A stretch of 64,000 nucleotides of DNA from the NCBI GenBank assembly GCA_947625125.1, contig CANQNF010000008.1:32430-96429 (forward strand), written 5' to 3'. Below the pieces are notes generated by a model. That model was not told the DNA's origin and did no database searches. It saw only the letters and a list, made by a program, of their open reading frames with translations. This document shows, piece after piece, positions 40,720 through 49,548 of the stretch (positions within the stretch are counted from its first letter, which is position 1; every line of letters begins with the position of its first letter). Both the position numbers and the translations under genes were made by a program. Source of the stretch: an uncultured Clostridia bacterium (lineage in GTDB: Bacteria; Bacillota; Clostridia; Oscillospirales; Ruminococcaceae).

Positions 40720-41693
40720 TTTTCATGATCCTCAAACCCGGGAGTTTTCGTTACCTCGCCGTCCTGCGAGACCCACATCGCCTCCGCCTTGCAGTCCTCC
40801 AAAAGCTTCATTCCGTCCTCAAGGTCAAGGCAGAAAAGCGAGGTGGACAGTGCGTCGGCAAGCGCCGAATCGGGACAGATGACCGTCACCGAGCGCCATT
40901 TTTCGGCAGGATAGAGCGTTTTCGGGTCGATTATATGGTGGTATCTTTTTCCGTCTATCATCACAAAGCGCTGGTAATCGCCGCTTGTGACGACGGCCTC
41001 GTCCGAGACTGAAACCGTCGTGATAAGCCCGCCGTCGGGGTTTTCAATGCCTATTTCCCATTTCCCGTAGGGCTTTTTGCCGCTTGTGACGACATTCCCG
41101 CCGCAGGATATGGCAAAATCTTCAAGTCCGTTTTCCTTGAGGATTTCGGCAGCCCTCCCGACGGCATATCCCTTAGCGATCGCCCCGAAATCAAGCGACA
41201 TCCCGGGGTCTGTAAGCGTTACCGAGTTTTCGGTCACGGCGATTTTTTCTATATCGCAGTGCCCGGCCCTTTTTAAAAGTTCATTTTCATCCGGCAGCGT
41301 CCCGTTCTCACGGCATTCATGCCAGAGACTGAGCACGCTCCCGAGGGCTATGTTAAGCTGTCCGCCGGTTTTTTTATGCCAGTCGATGCCCATATTTATC
41401 AGCTCGATAAGATCATCGGGAACTTCGGTCTCAGCGCCGCCCGCGCCGTTTAGTGAGCAGGCGTTCACAATGCCCGGGTACTCGTTATAGATGTCAAAAA
41501 TTTCATGCAGCCTTAAAAGCTCCCCGTGGACCCGCTCGCTCATGCCGTCGAATTCCTCCTGCGATGAGCAGTAGGCGGTAAATTCCGTCACCGTGTCGAA
41601 AACGTCGGTATAAACCGCGTTATAGCGCTTCGGAGCGGGGGAGCACCCCGCCAAAAAAACTGCGCAAGCTAAAACTGCAAGTAATTTTTTCAT
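40716..41693 (-). CDS. apbE: FAD:protein FMN transferase (ApbE), lipoprotein
   Basis: At 325 residues. The lipoprotein signal LAVLACAVFLAGC has its Cys at residue 17. Motifs LDFGAIAKGYAVGRAAEIL (near 167), SCGGNVVTSG and the C-terminal HHIIDPKTLYPAEK with the metal-binding Asp are in place. ApbE attaches FMN to Thr in the (S/T)GAT motifs of flavoproteins. RnfG and RnfD in the same operon carry such motifs and are the evident substrates. One-base overlap with rnfB. Confidence 0.93.
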   Translation of the reverse strand: MKKLLAVLACAVFLAGCSPAPKRYNAVYTDVFDTVTEFTAYCSSQEEFDGMSERVHGELLRLHEIFDIYNEYPGIVNACSLNGAGGAETEVPDDLIELINMGIDWHKKTGGQLNIALGSVLSLWHECRENGTLPDENELLKRAGHCDIEKIAVTENSVTLTDPGMSLDFGAIAKGYAVGRAAEILKENGLEDFAISCGGNVVTSGKKPYGKWEIGIENPDGGLITTVSVSDEAVVTSGDYQRFVMIDGKRYHHIIDPKTLYPAEKWRSVTVICPDSALADALSTSLFCLDLEDGMKLLEDCKAEAMWVSQDGEVTKTPGFEDHEK

Positions 41694-42487
41694 TATTTAT
41701 GACCCATAGTAATGACTTTGCAGGGGCATTTTTCGGCGCATTTTCCACAGCCTATGCACTTTGTGTAGTCGATTTTCGCAAGGTTGTTTTCCAAGCTTAT
41801 CGCCCCTTGCTCGCATACTCTTGAGCACATCCCGCAGCCTATGCAGCCTGCCGAGCATGCGGCCTTAACGTCCTTGCCGCGTGCGCGCGACGAGCACTGA
41901 ACGATATATTCGGCCCTTTCCGGGATTATTTCGATAAGGTGGTTCGGGCATACCGAAACGCAAAGCCCGCAGGCCTGGCATTTCGTGCGGTCGACGTGCG
42001 CGAGACCGTTTATGACCCGAATCGCGTCGTGGGGGCATACCTTAGCGCAGGTGCCCAGCCCGCAGCAGCCGTAGACGCACTTTTTCGCGCCGTGTCCGGG
42101 GGCGGAGTATGCTATGCGGCAGTCGTTCCCGTCGGAGTAGGTGTAGTTGTCAAGGGCGGTCTCGCAGTTGCCGGAGCACTTGACGAAAGCTATCATCTTC
42201 TCGGTGTCCTCGATATCGAGACCCATTATCTTGCCTATTTTTGATTTTTCATGACAGGGCACGCAGAGAGAGGGGTTCGCTCCCTCGAAAACGATGGCGT
42301 GGGCGTAGGCGTCGCAGCCCGCATAGCCGCAGCCTCCGCAGTTTGAGCCGGCCAGCAGCTCGCGGATCTGGTGCTCCCTCGGGTCTTCCTCGACCTTGAA
42401 TTTTTCGGACATGAATCCGAGGACCAGGCCGATGATGACGCTTATAACGCCGATGACGGCGCAGGCGGTGAGAATTGCTGTCAACAT
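41693..42487 (-). CDS. rnfB: Rnf complex subunit RnfB (Fe-S ferredoxin-like)
   Basis: At 264 residues. An N-terminal membrane helix is followed by a 4Fe-4S domain (GSNCGGCGYAGCDAYA near residue 48, CVPCH) and several CxxCxxCxxxCP ferredoxin clusters (CGLGTCAKVCPHDAI, CQACGLCVSVCPNHL, CIGCGMCSRVC, CIGCGKCAEKCPC). RnfB takes electrons from reduced ferredoxin into the Rnf pump. It is the last of the six rnf genes in this operon. Confidence 0.95.
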   Translation of the reverse strand: MLTAILTACAVIGVISVIIGLVLGFMSEKFKVEEDPREHQIRELLAGSNCGGCGYAGCDAYAHAIVFEGANPSLCVPCHEKSKIGKIMGLDIEDTEKMIAFVKCSGNCETALDNYTYSDGNDCRIAYSAPGHGAKKCVYGCCGLGTCAKVCPHDAIRVINGLAHVDRTKCQACGLCVSVCPNHLIEIIPERAEYIVQCSSRARGKDVKAACSAGCIGCGMCSRVCEQGAISLENNLAKIDYTKCIGCGKCAEKCPCKVITMGHK

Positions 42488-42499
42488 ATCCGTGCCCCC

Positions 42500-43084
42500 T
42501 TAACCGATGGTTCCCTTGAAGCCGAAGAACGCAATAGCCATCAGACCTGCCGTGACAAGTACGATGGGCATTCCCTTAAAGCTGTCGGGTATATCGTTGT
42601 GCTCGATTTTTTCGCGGATGCCGGACATCAGAACTATAGCTATCAGAAATCCGACCGCGGTGCCGACGGAGTATATCATGGTCTCGCCGAACGTGTAGCT
42701 TTTCTGCGCAGAATCGATGGCCACGCCCAAAACCGCGCAGTTTGTCGTTATGAGCGGCAGATAAACGCCGAGAGCCTTATATAAAGACGGGATTTTTTTC
42801 TTGAGGATGATTTCAACCGTCTGGACCAGCGCGGCTATGATGAGAATAAATACGATGGTGCGAAGATACCTGAGATTTTCCCGCAGGATGTAATGATCTA
42901 TGACGTAGGTTATCGCCGAGGAAAGGGTGATGACCGCGATGACCGCCGAGCCCATGCCGACCGCGGTTGAGGTCTTTTTGGATACCCCCAAAAACGGACA
43001 GAGCCCCAAGAATCGGCTTAAAACGACGTTATTTACAAGCGCCGCCGAGATTATTCCCAAAAACAGAGTGGAGAAAAAGCTCAC
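42500..43084 (-). CDS. rnfA: Rnf complex subunit RnfA
   Basis: At 194 residues, six membrane segments. NNVVLSRFLGLCPFLGVSKK near the N-terminus carries the Cys of the symmetrical membrane 2Fe-2S site shared with RnfE. PLITTNCAVLGVAI in the fourth segment is the family motif. It forms the membrane core with RnfE and RnfD. Overlaps rnfE by 4 bases. Confidence 0.95.
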   Translation of the reverse strand: MSFFSTLFLGIISAALVNNVVLSRFLGLCPFLGVSKKTSTAVGMGSAVIAVITLSSAITYVIDHYILRENLRYLRTIVFILIIAALVQTVEIILKKKIPSLYKALGVYLPLITTNCAVLGVAIDSAQKSYTFGETMIYSVGTAVGFLIAIVLMSGIREKIEHNDIPDSFKGMPIVLVTAGLMAIAFFGFKGTIG

Positions 43085-43770
43085 TTGTCTTCACTCCTTT
43101 CCATTATTTTGCAGGTTTTATCCATGCAGGAAGCGCAGTTGCCCTGACAGAACTTGTCGCCGTGATTTGTGGCGGACGGGGCTTTGAATTTATTCTGAAG
43201 CGCCGTCAGCACAGCAAGGACAAAGAACGCTCCCGGCGCCATTACCATTATGGAGACCGGCTCGAAGCTTTCGGGCATGACATGAATGCCGAATATCTCG
43301 CCCGCGCCCAAAAGCTCTCTCACGGCGCCGATAATTGTGAGCGCCAGGGTGAATCCGAGACCCATGCCGAGGCCGTCGAAGAATGAAGCCAACGGTTTAT
43401 TTTTTGAGGCATAGCTTTCCGCCCTGCCCAAAATTATGCAGTTTACGACGATGAGCGGGATATAAAGCCCGAGCGCCGTGTAGACCGAGCGGACGTAGGC
43501 CTGCATGAGCATTTCGACGATGGTGACAAAGCTCGCCACGACTACTATGTAGGCGGGCATCCTCACGCGGTCGGGGATGAATTTTCTTAGGAGCGATATG
43601 ATGAGATTTGACATCATAAGTACGGCGCAGGTCGAAAGACCCATTCCCACGCCGTTTATGGCGGAAGTCGTGACGGCGAGAGTCGGGCACATCCCGAGCA
43701 TTAAGACAAAGGTCGGGTTTTCCTTTAAAATGCCGTTATACAGGCGTTCTATCGGGGTATTTTCTTTCAT
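43081..43770 (-). CDS. rnfE: Rnf complex subunit RnfE
   Basis: At 229 residues. Membrane protein homologous to RnfA: PTFVLMLGMCPTLAVTTSA supplies a Cys to the RnfA/RnfE iron-sulfur site and PLIVVNCIILGRAESYA is the paired motif. The C-terminal 35 residues are an unusual Cys-rich tail (FCQGNCASCMDKTCKIM), beyond the usual end of the family. Operon order C-D-G-E-A-B is standard for Clostridia. Confidence 0.93.
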   Translation of the reverse strand: MKENTPIERLYNGILKENPTFVLMLGMCPTLAVTTSAINGVGMGLSTCAVLMMSNLIISLLRKFIPDRVRMPAYIVVVASFVTIVEMLMQAYVRSVYTALGLYIPLIVVNCIILGRAESYASKNKPLASFFDGLGMGLGFTLALTIIGAVRELLGAGEIFGIHVMPESFEPVSIMVMAPGAFFVLAVLTALQNKFKAPSATNHGDKFCQGNCASCMDKTCKIMERSEDK

Positions 43771-44357
43771 TTTACGGCACCTCCCAAAAGCTTCCCGGCG
43801 GTTTTAAGCGCTCCGTTGACGGCCTCCGTGACGGCGTTTGAAGTAAACGTAGCGCCCGAGATCATATCTATTTCGTTGGGGGCGGACTTCCCGCCGCTCA
43901 CATATTTTACCTCGCCGGAGACTCCCTTGAACTGCTCCTGGAAGTCCTCGTCCTGGCAGTGGGACCCGTATCCCGGGCTTTCGGACATCGCCGTGACCCT
44001 CATGCCGGTGACGGCGCCGCTTAAATCGACCCCGACCGAGAGAGTTACGTCGCCGCCGTAGCCGTTTGCCGATGTTGAGGAGATAACGCAGCCGACGGTC
44101 TCGCCGTTTTCATCTACCGCCAAAAGAGCCTCGCCTATCGTAACGCCGGCAATTTCGGTATCTCCGGGCACGCTTTCGTCGGGGGCGACAAAGTCGACGG
44201 CGTTCGGGAATACCTCCCGATAGGACGCCACGCGCTCCTCGGCTTCTGCTGAAGCAATTTTATCTTCGGTGAGGCCGTGGACGGTGCTTAAAAGCAGGCC
44301 CGCGACGACGGTTATCATGACGAGCGAGAGCGCGTCAAGTATAATTTTTTTCATCAT
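43767..44357 (-). CDS. rnfG: Rnf complex subunit RnfG (covalent FMN)
   Basis: At 196 residues. A single N-terminal membrane helix and an extracytoplasmic FMN_bind domain. The flavinylation site is the Thr in DMISGATFTSNAV near residue 170. GYGGDVTLSVGVDLSGAVTGMRV and MSESPGYGSHC are typical. Overlaps rnfD and rnfE by 4 bases each. Confidence 0.94.
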   Translation of the reverse strand: MMKKIILDALSLVMITVVAGLLLSTVHGLTEDKIASAEAEERVASYREVFPNAVDFVAPDESVPGDTEIAGVTIGEALLAVDENGETVGCVISSTSANGYGGDVTLSVGVDLSGAVTGMRVTAMSESPGYGSHCQDEDFQEQFKGVSGEVKYVSGGKSAPNEIDMISGATFTSNAVTEAVNGALKTAGKLLGGAVK

Positions 44358-45313
44358 TTGGCCTCGCGCTCCTTTCTCTCCTTTTTAACGCCGAACGGGC
44401 GGGGGAGGGTAAGCTTTTCGATGAACGGCGTTAAGAGGTTGGAGATTATTATGGCATAGCTCATGCCCTCTACGCCGCCGCCTACGCAGCGTATCAGCGC
44501 GGTTATAAAGCCTACGCAGCAGCCGAAGATGACCTGGCCCCATGGCGTTACGGGGGTTGTCGCATAGTCGGAGGCCATGAACACGGCTCCTAAGAGCATG
44601 CCGCCGCCGAGCATATGCACCATAAGAAAATCAAGGGTCACGGGCTTGCCCTGTATAAGGCTGAAGAACGTCACGAAAACGCCGGTCGAAATTATTACCG
44701 ACAGGGGTTCGCGGGGCTTGATTATACCCCGGGCGCAGAGATATACCGCGCCGATTATTATAGCGATCGCTGAGGTCTCGCCGATGGTGCCGGAGTGGGT
44801 GCCCAAAAGCAGGTCGGAGAGCGGAACTGTCGCGGTCGGGTCCTGCTTGATAAGAGTCAGCGGGGTCGCCGAGGACACGCCGTCGATTTTCGGGTAGTCG
44901 GTCATTATCCTTGAAAAGCTTAGGAGCAGGAAACACCGTGCCGCCAAGGCCGGATTCATAAAATTCTGGCCTATGCCGCCGTAGAGCATTTTCACGACGA
45001 TTATGGCGAACGCGCCGCCCAGAATCGGCAGCCACCAGGGCGCGGTGGAGTATAGGTTTACCGCCAAAATCAGGCCGGTGACGACGGCGGAGAGGTCGGT
45101 CACGGTTATCGGCTTGTGAAGTATTTTTTCATAGAGATACTCGGAGGCCACGCAGCTTGCGACCGAGAGCATCGTTATCGCAAAGGCCCTCGGGCCGAAT
45201 ACCCATACTCCGACGACGACCGACGGCAAAAGCGCGATTATCACGTCGAGCATGATGGTGGTCGTGGACTGCCGGGAGCGAACGTGCGGGGAGATGGAAA
45301 CGTTAAGCTTCAT
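44354..45313 (-). CDS. rnfD: Rnf complex subunit RnfD (covalent FMN)
   Basis: At 319 residues with about nine membrane segments. The flavinylation motif is in DGVSSATPLTLIKQ near residue 150. PHVRSRQSTTTIMLDVIIALLP at the N-terminus, GQNFMNPALAARCFL and ASDYATTPVTPWGQVIFG are conserved landmarks. RnfD is thought to couple electron flow to ion movement. Confidence 0.95.
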   Translation of the reverse strand: MKLNVSISPHVRSRQSTTTIMLDVIIALLPSVVVGVWVFGPRAFAITMLSVASCVASEYLYEKILHKPITVTDLSAVVTGLILAVNLYSTAPWWLPILGGAFAIIVVKMLYGGIGQNFMNPALAARCFLLLSFSRIMTDYPKIDGVSSATPLTLIKQDPTATVPLSDLLLGTHSGTIGETSAIAIIIGAVYLCARGIIKPREPLSVIISTGVFVTFFSLIQGKPVTLDFLMVHMLGGGMLLGAVFMASDYATTPVTPWGQVIFGCCVGFITALIRCVGGGVEGMSYAIIISNLLTPFIEKLTLPRPFGVKKERKEREAK

Positions 45314-46645
45314 TTACTTCGACGCTCCTTTCTTCTTCTCGGCTAAGACGTAGCGCTTAGTCATGGTGATGGACTGTGACAGCCGCCTCTTGGCGGGGCA
45401 TGTAAACGTGCAGCAGCCGCAGCCTATGCACTCAAGTCCGCCCAGTTCTTCAAATCTCTTGTAGTCGAGCCGGTCGGAGGCGTTTTTGAGTTCTATCGGG
45501 GTGAGGTGTTCGGGGCATGCATATAAGCACTTCCCGCAGCGTATGCACTCGGTGGGCTCTGAATTTTTTGTCTCATCGTTTGAGAGACAGAGTATGCAGC
45601 TCGAGGTCTTAGTGACCGGCAGGTCGAGAGTGTAGACCGCCGAGCCCATCATAGGCCCGCCGAAGATTATTTTTTCGGGGTCATGTGTAAAACCGCCTGC
45701 CGCGTCGACGAGCTCCTGAGAGGAGATACCGAGCGGGACGTCGAAATTCGAGGGATTTTTGACTGCTTCTCCCGTTACGGTCACGACCCGCCGCACAAGG
45801 GGCATGTTTTTGGCCACGGCTTCGGCGATGGCGATGAGGGTGGAGAAGTTGACCACCACGCAGCCCGCGTCGGCCGGCAGCATTTTTGAGTTGACCTTTC
45901 TTTTTGTGACGGCGTAGATGAGCATTCTCTCGCCGCCTTGGGGGTATTTTTTCTTAAGCGGCAGGACGGACATACGGTCTGAACCCTCGCACGCCTTGGC
46001 GACGGACTCTATGCCGAGGGGCTTGTTGTCCTCGATTCCGAAAACGCCGACCGCGTCCGGGAAAACTTTTAAGAGTATCTTCATGCCTAAGACCGCGTCG
46101 TCGGCCCTCTCAAGCATGAGCCGATAGTCGCAGGTTATGTAGGGCTCGCATTCGGCGGCGTTGCAGATGACGTGGTCGATCTTTATGCCGTCCTTGACGG
46201 TGAGTTTAACCGCCGTCGGGAAGCCCGCGCCGCCCATGCCGACTATGCCGGCGTCGGCGACGGCCTTGATGATTTCTTCCCGGGACATTTTGTCATAGTC
46301 CCGCGGCTCGCCGAAACCGGGCACGGCCTCGTACTCGCAGTCGTTTTCAATTGTTATGGCAGGTGCTTCGTCTCCCGACTGGTTGAGATGGGGAGCGACA
46401 GCCTTGACCGTTCCCGATACCGACGAATACACCGCAGCCGAGACAAAGCCTCCGGCCTCGGCTATTTTCTGCCCTAAAAGAACGCGGTCGCCGGGATTTA
46501 CTATAGGCTTAGCAGGCGCGCCGATATGCTGTATCATCGGAAAAACAAGCTCGCCCTTAGCTTCGAGGCGGACGGTCTCGGCCCCTGCGGACAGCTCCTT
46601 TTTGTCCTTGGGGTGGACTCCTCCGCGGAATGTTTTTGAGAGCAT
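45314..46645 (-). CDS. rnfC: Rnf complex subunit RnfC (NADH-binding)
   Basis: At 443 residues. N-terminal RnfC barrel (GGVHPKDKKELSAG), the NADH/FMN-binding part with GMGGAGFPTAVKL near 140 and NAAECEPYITCDYRLM, and two C-terminal 4Fe-4S motifs (CIRCGKCLYACPEHL, CIGCGCCTFTCPAKR). It is the soluble NAD-side subunit. First gene of the operon, behind a strong promoter at 46695-46723 and a GAGGGAGG ribosome binding site. Confidence 0.95.
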   Translation of the reverse strand: MLSKTFRGGVHPKDKKELSAGAETVRLEAKGELVFPMIQHIGAPAKPIVNPGDRVLLGQKIAEAGGFVSAAVYSSVSGTVKAVAPHLNQSGDEAPAITIENDCEYEAVPGFGEPRDYDKMSREEIIKAVADAGIVGMGGAGFPTAVKLTVKDGIKIDHVICNAAECEPYITCDYRLMLERADDAVLGMKILLKVFPDAVGVFGIEDNKPLGIESVAKACEGSDRMSVLPLKKKYPQGGERMLIYAVTKRKVNSKMLPADAGCVVVNFSTLIAIAEAVAKNMPLVRRVVTVTGEAVKNPSNFDVPLGISSQELVDAAGGFTHDPEKIIFGGPMMGSAVYTLDLPVTKTSSCILCLSNDETKNSEPTECIRCGKCLYACPEHLTPIELKNASDRLDYKRFEELGGLECIGCGCCTFTCPAKRRLSQSITMTKRYVLAEKKKGASK

Positions 46646-46694
46646 TTGCTTACCTCCCTCGCAGGTGATTAGTGTTTAAAGCTTATACAAAAAC

Positions 46695-46723
46695 ATTATA
46701 GCATATTCTTATATAAATTTCAA
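46695..46723 (-). promoter_or_regulatory. Promoter of the rnf operon
   Basis: On the minus strand: TTGAAA (46718-46723), 17-base spacer, TATAAT (46695-46700) preceded by TGC. Confidence 0.8.
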
Positions 46724-46840
46724 TGCAAAAAGAAAGGAATTTGCCGAAAATTTTTGGGAGAGCGACCGAGGTTTAAGGATTTGTTTTATGATTTCAGGCG
46801 TCCGTTCTCGGTTCGGAATCGTCTTTATCCTGCTTTTGCG

Positions 46841-46912
46841 AAATATTTAAATATATCGCCGCAGGCGACACATTGAAATTCTGACCTCTGACATCTGATT
46901 TCTGTTTTCCGG
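46841..46912 (+). repeat. Dispersed intergenic element, copy 4
   Basis: AAATATTTAAATATATCGCCGC, AGGCGACACATTGAAATTCTG, then ACCTCTGACATCTGA and TTTCTGTTTTCC. The most regular copy in the window; it ends 13 bases before the -35 box of the DegV gene. The rest of the 366-base rnfC-DegV gap holds only the two promoters. Confidence 0.8.
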
Positions 46913-46924
46913 AGCGCCTGATTC

Positions 46925-46953
46925 TTGACATATTCCATCGAACGTGCTACAAT
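46925..46953 (+). promoter_or_regulatory. Promoter of the DegV gene
   Basis: Consensus TTGACA at 46925-46930, 17-base spacer, TACAAT at 46948-46953 preceded by TGC. Confidence 0.85.
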
Positions 46954-47011
46954 AGTAACATAGCCGGATCAGCCGGATATGACTGTTAAAAAATGGAAGA
47001 GGTGTTTTGGA

Positions 47012-47890
47012 ATGAATGAAAGCTATATTCTTTTTGCGGATACTGCCTGCGACGTATCGCTTGACATACCCGAGACGGACGAACTGAAATATATAAAGCT
47101 CAGCTTTACGTTCGGCGACGACGGGAAAAACTATACCCAGGACGACATAGAGGTCAAGACGTTTTACGACGGCATGCGCTCGGGAAAGATCTCGAAAACC
47201 TCCGCGATAAACGTAAACGCCTTTAAAAACGCTTTCCGACCCTATCTTGAACAGGGAAAGGACGTTTTTTATCTCGCATTTTCTTCGGGCCTCAGCTCCA
47301 CCTACTCCAACGCCGTCATTGCGGCGGACGAGCTGACGGACGATTTTCCGGGCAGAAAGGTGACGGTCGTCGATTCTTTGGCGGCTTCCGGGGGATACGG
47401 GCTGCTTTTATATCTTTGCATACAAAAGAAAGACGGCGGGGCTTCGATGGAGGAGCTTGAAAAATACGCCGTCGATATAAGGCTGAATATCTGCCACTGG
47501 TTCACGGTCGAGGATCTTGTATATCTCAAACGGGGCGGGCGTATCAGCGCAGCCACGGCGCTTGCGGGGGCAGTCCTCGGCATCAAGCCGGTTCTTCATG
47601 TTGACGACGAGGGCCATCTTATAAACATGTCAAAGGTCAGGGGCAGAAAGGCCTCGGTAAAGGCCCTTGCGGATAAGTACGGCGAGCTTGCAAAGTCCGA
47701 CGTTCCGGGAGCGCCCCAGACGGTTATCATTTCCCATGCCGACTGTATTGACGACGCAAACGCGCTTGCCGATATGCTTAAAAACGGGTACGGAGTAAGC
47801 CCCGTGCTCACCACCGGGATAGGCCCGGTCATAGGCGCGCACTCCGGCCCCGGCACGCTCGCGCTGTTCTTTGTCGGCAGCCGCAGATAG
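47012..47890 (+). CDS. DegV family fatty-acid-binding protein
   Basis: At 292 residues. ATG 47012 follows AGAGGTG by 7 bases; an earlier in-frame ATG at 46979 has no site. DegV landmarks: ILFADTACDVSLDIP, KTSAINVNAFKNAF, the fatty-acid-binding SSGLSSTYSNAVIA near 92, VDSLAASGGYGLLL, VEDLVYLKRGGRISAATALAGAVLGIKPVLHV. Members such as FakB bind fatty acids and hand them to FakA kinase; no fakA is visible in this window. Confidence 0.92.
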   Translation: MNESYILFADTACDVSLDIPETDELKYIKLSFTFGDDGKNYTQDDIEVKTFYDGMRSGKISKTSAINVNAFKNAFRPYLEQGKDVFYLAFSSGLSSTYSNAVIAADELTDDFPGRKVTVVDSLAASGGYGLLLYLCIQKKDGGASMEELEKYAVDIRLNICHWFTVEDLVYLKRGGRISAATALAGAVLGIKPVLHVDDEGHLINMSKVRGRKASVKALADKYGELAKSDVPGAPQTVIISHADCIDDANALADMLKNGYGVSPVLTTGIGPVIGAHSGPGTLALFFVGSRR

Positions 47891-47907
47891 TTTTTTGGAG
47901 GATAAAA

Positions 47908-48498
47908 ATGAGCGAAGAACAAAATCCCGTAGTACGTCAGGCCAAGCCGGTCGACCCAAAGGCGAAAAAGCGCCAGGAAAATATTCTGCTGATTCTTCTT
48001 ATCATCATCGTGGCGGGGGTCTTATTTGTCCTGTACCGAAGCGGAGTCATAGGCGGCGGGGCGTCCGAAAAGCCGGTCGAGACTTATCTGAACGCCATCT
48101 GCTCGCGGGATTTTGACGGGTTCATCTCGACGATGCCTCAAAAAATAGCCGCCGACCATATAAGCGACAGGGACGAATTAGGTCTTGACGGCAGCGAATA
48201 CATGTCGAGGCTGTATGCGGATTATTTCGGGGAATTCGGCGACGATATGAGCGTTAAGGCCGAATTTACCGGCAGGTCCCGCCCCGACAAGGTCTATATC
48301 GACAATTTCCGGCAGAGCTATCTTGAACTCTACGGCGAGGAAATACGGTTCTCGTCGGTGTTTGAAATAGACGTTTCGGCAGTTTTTTCTGGCAGCAAAT
48401 CCTCCTCCGAGGTCGACCTTGAGTTTTATGTCATAAAGACGTCGGACGGCTGGAAAGTCGTCGGCGCGGACTATCCGACGAACCCGGCCGAGGAGTGA
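47908..48498 (+). CDS. Membrane-anchored protein of unknown function, 196 aa
   Basis: A cytoplasmic basic N-terminus (residues 1-22) is followed by one membrane helix (NILLILLIIIVAGVLFVLY) and an extracytoplasmic domain of about 145 residues with a DUF4878/NTF2-like flavour (VETYLNAICSRDFDGFISTMP, then SGSKSSSEVDLEFYVIKTSDGWKVVGADY). TTGGAGGA precedes ATG 47908, 17 bases after the DegV gene. The family assignment is weak. Confidence 0.7.
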   Translation: MSEEQNPVVRQAKPVDPKAKKRQENILLILLIIIVAGVLFVLYRSGVIGGGASEKPVETYLNAICSRDFDGFISTMPQKIAADHISDRDELGLDGSEYMSRLYADYFGEFGDDMSVKAEFTGRSRPDKVYIDNFRQSYLELYGEEIRFSSVFEIDVSAVFSGSKSSSEVDLEFYVIKTSDGWKVVGADYPTNPAEE

Positions 48499-48589
48499 GA
48501 GAGGATGCCGGAAAAAATTGATGCTGAAAAGCGAGTTTAACAGGGCTGCGGACTGAAGCTGTTTAAGGCGGGCGAACTGTAAAAATGTA

Positions 48590-48617
48590 ATAATTTTTCC
48601 TTCTTTCGCATATCCAT
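48590..48617 (+). promoter_or_regulatory. Possible sigma-E-like promoter of sigK
   Basis: ATA at 48590-48592, 16 bases, then CATATCCAT at 48609-48617, a partial match to the sporulation sigma-E pattern (ATA, CATACAnT). No sigma-A promoter is evident here. Expected for sigK from known sporulation biology, but the match is weak. Confidence 0.3.
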
Positions 48618-48635
48618 GCGTAAGGGGGAATTTTT

Positions 48636-48983
48636 ATGCTTTCAAAGCTTTTTGATCTTATCCTTTCGGGAATGCTGTGGTTCGCTCTGCACATCGAGGA
48701 AAAGAGCGCGTTCCCGAAGCCCTTGCCGCCGAAAGAGGAAGCCGAGCTTTTTCGGCTTTGCGCCATGGGGGACAGGTCTGCGCGCGAGAAGCTTATACTT
48801 CACAATTTAAGGCTCGTCGCGCACATCGTCAAAAAATATTACGCGGCGCCCGAGGACCAGGAGGAGCTCATTTCCATCGGCACCGTCGGGCTCATCAAGG
48901 CCGTCTCGACGTTCGACCCGAGCAAGGGAAACCGTTTCGCGGCCTACGGTTCGAGGTGTATTGAAAATGCTATTCTATCATAG
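48636..48983 (+). CDS. sigK: Sporulation sigma factor SigK, N-terminal part, interrupted
   Basis: A 115-residue frame with a pro-sigma-K-like hydrophobic N-terminus (MLSKLFDLILSGMLWFAL), the boundary FPKPLPPKEEAELFRL, and regions 1.2-2.3: HNLRLVAHIVKKYYAAPEDQEELISIGTVGLIKAV, then FDPSKGNRFAAYGSRCIENAI. It stops at TAG 48981-48983, while sigma-K proteins run to about 235 residues with regions 3-4. The break comes directly after the codons for Cys-Ile-Glu-Asn, where skin-type elements split sigK in Bacillus and Clostridioides. So this is the SpoIVCB-like half of a split gene. AAGGGGG precedes ATG 48636. The sequence after 48969 belongs to the inserted DNA. Confidence 0.9.
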   Translation: MLSKLFDLILSGMLWFALHIEEKSAFPKPLPPKEEAELFRLCAMGDRSAREKLILHNLRLVAHIVKKYYAAPEDQEELISIGTVGLIKAVSTFDPSKGNRFAAYGSRCIENAILS

Positions 48984-49039
48984 CGGAACGTAATCGCGAA
49001 AATGCTGCAAATCCTGTAACTTCACCCGAAAAATGGCAT

Positions 49040-49528
49040 ATGATTTATCGCATTTCAGACCGTTCTTTTATAATGGCACGGCATACCTCACATGGAATTG
49101 AAACCGCGCCGATGTTTGTTGTAAGTGTAAATCCGGCGTCAAACCTGACAACTCCTCCCGAGAATCTTCCGGACAAGCTAAGATATTACCGCCAAAGAGC
49201 GGGACTACTACAAAAAGAAGTCGCGGACAGGCTCGGCATCGACCGCAATACATATTCGCGCTATGAATCACCGACCCGCGGGCGGTATCCGCAGGAAATA
49301 TTGAACGCCCTTACTGATCTTTACGGTCTGCCGCAAAAAGAACTTTCGGACGGATATAATGAGTTTTTAAAGAATCAGGGCGATAAAATCCGCGAAAAGC
49401 GGTGCGAGCTGGGATTGACCCAAAAAGAATTTGCAAAGAGAGTAGGAACAAAACTCGCAAATTTGAAGCGGTGGGAACGGGGAGAGGTGGCAGCTGATAG
49501 GAGAACATGGGAGAAATTCTTTAAATAA
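49040..49528 (+). CDS. XRE-type protein with two helix-turn-helix domains
   Basis: The 162-residue frame has one HTH at about 44-78 (LRYYRQRAGLLQKEVADRLGIDRNTYSRYE) and a second at about 115-148 (IREKRCELGLTQKEFAKRVGTKLANLKRWERG). Such paired-HTH regulators occur in clostridial mobile elements. The true start is unclear: 49040, 49073 and 49112 are possible, none with a good ribosome binding site, and a TATAAT at 49069-49074 would favour 49112. It is the first gene past the sigK break and may regulate the element. Confidence 0.75.
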   Translation: MIYRISDRSFIMARHTSHGIETAPMFVVSVNPASNLTTPPENLPDKLRYYRQRAGLLQKEVADRLGIDRNTYSRYESPTRGRYPQEILNALTDLYGLPQKELSDGYNEFLKNQGDKIREKRCELGLTQKEFAKRVGTKLANLKRWERGEVAADRRTWEKFFK

Positions 49529-49548
49529 ATCTTATAACGCCAATGAAA

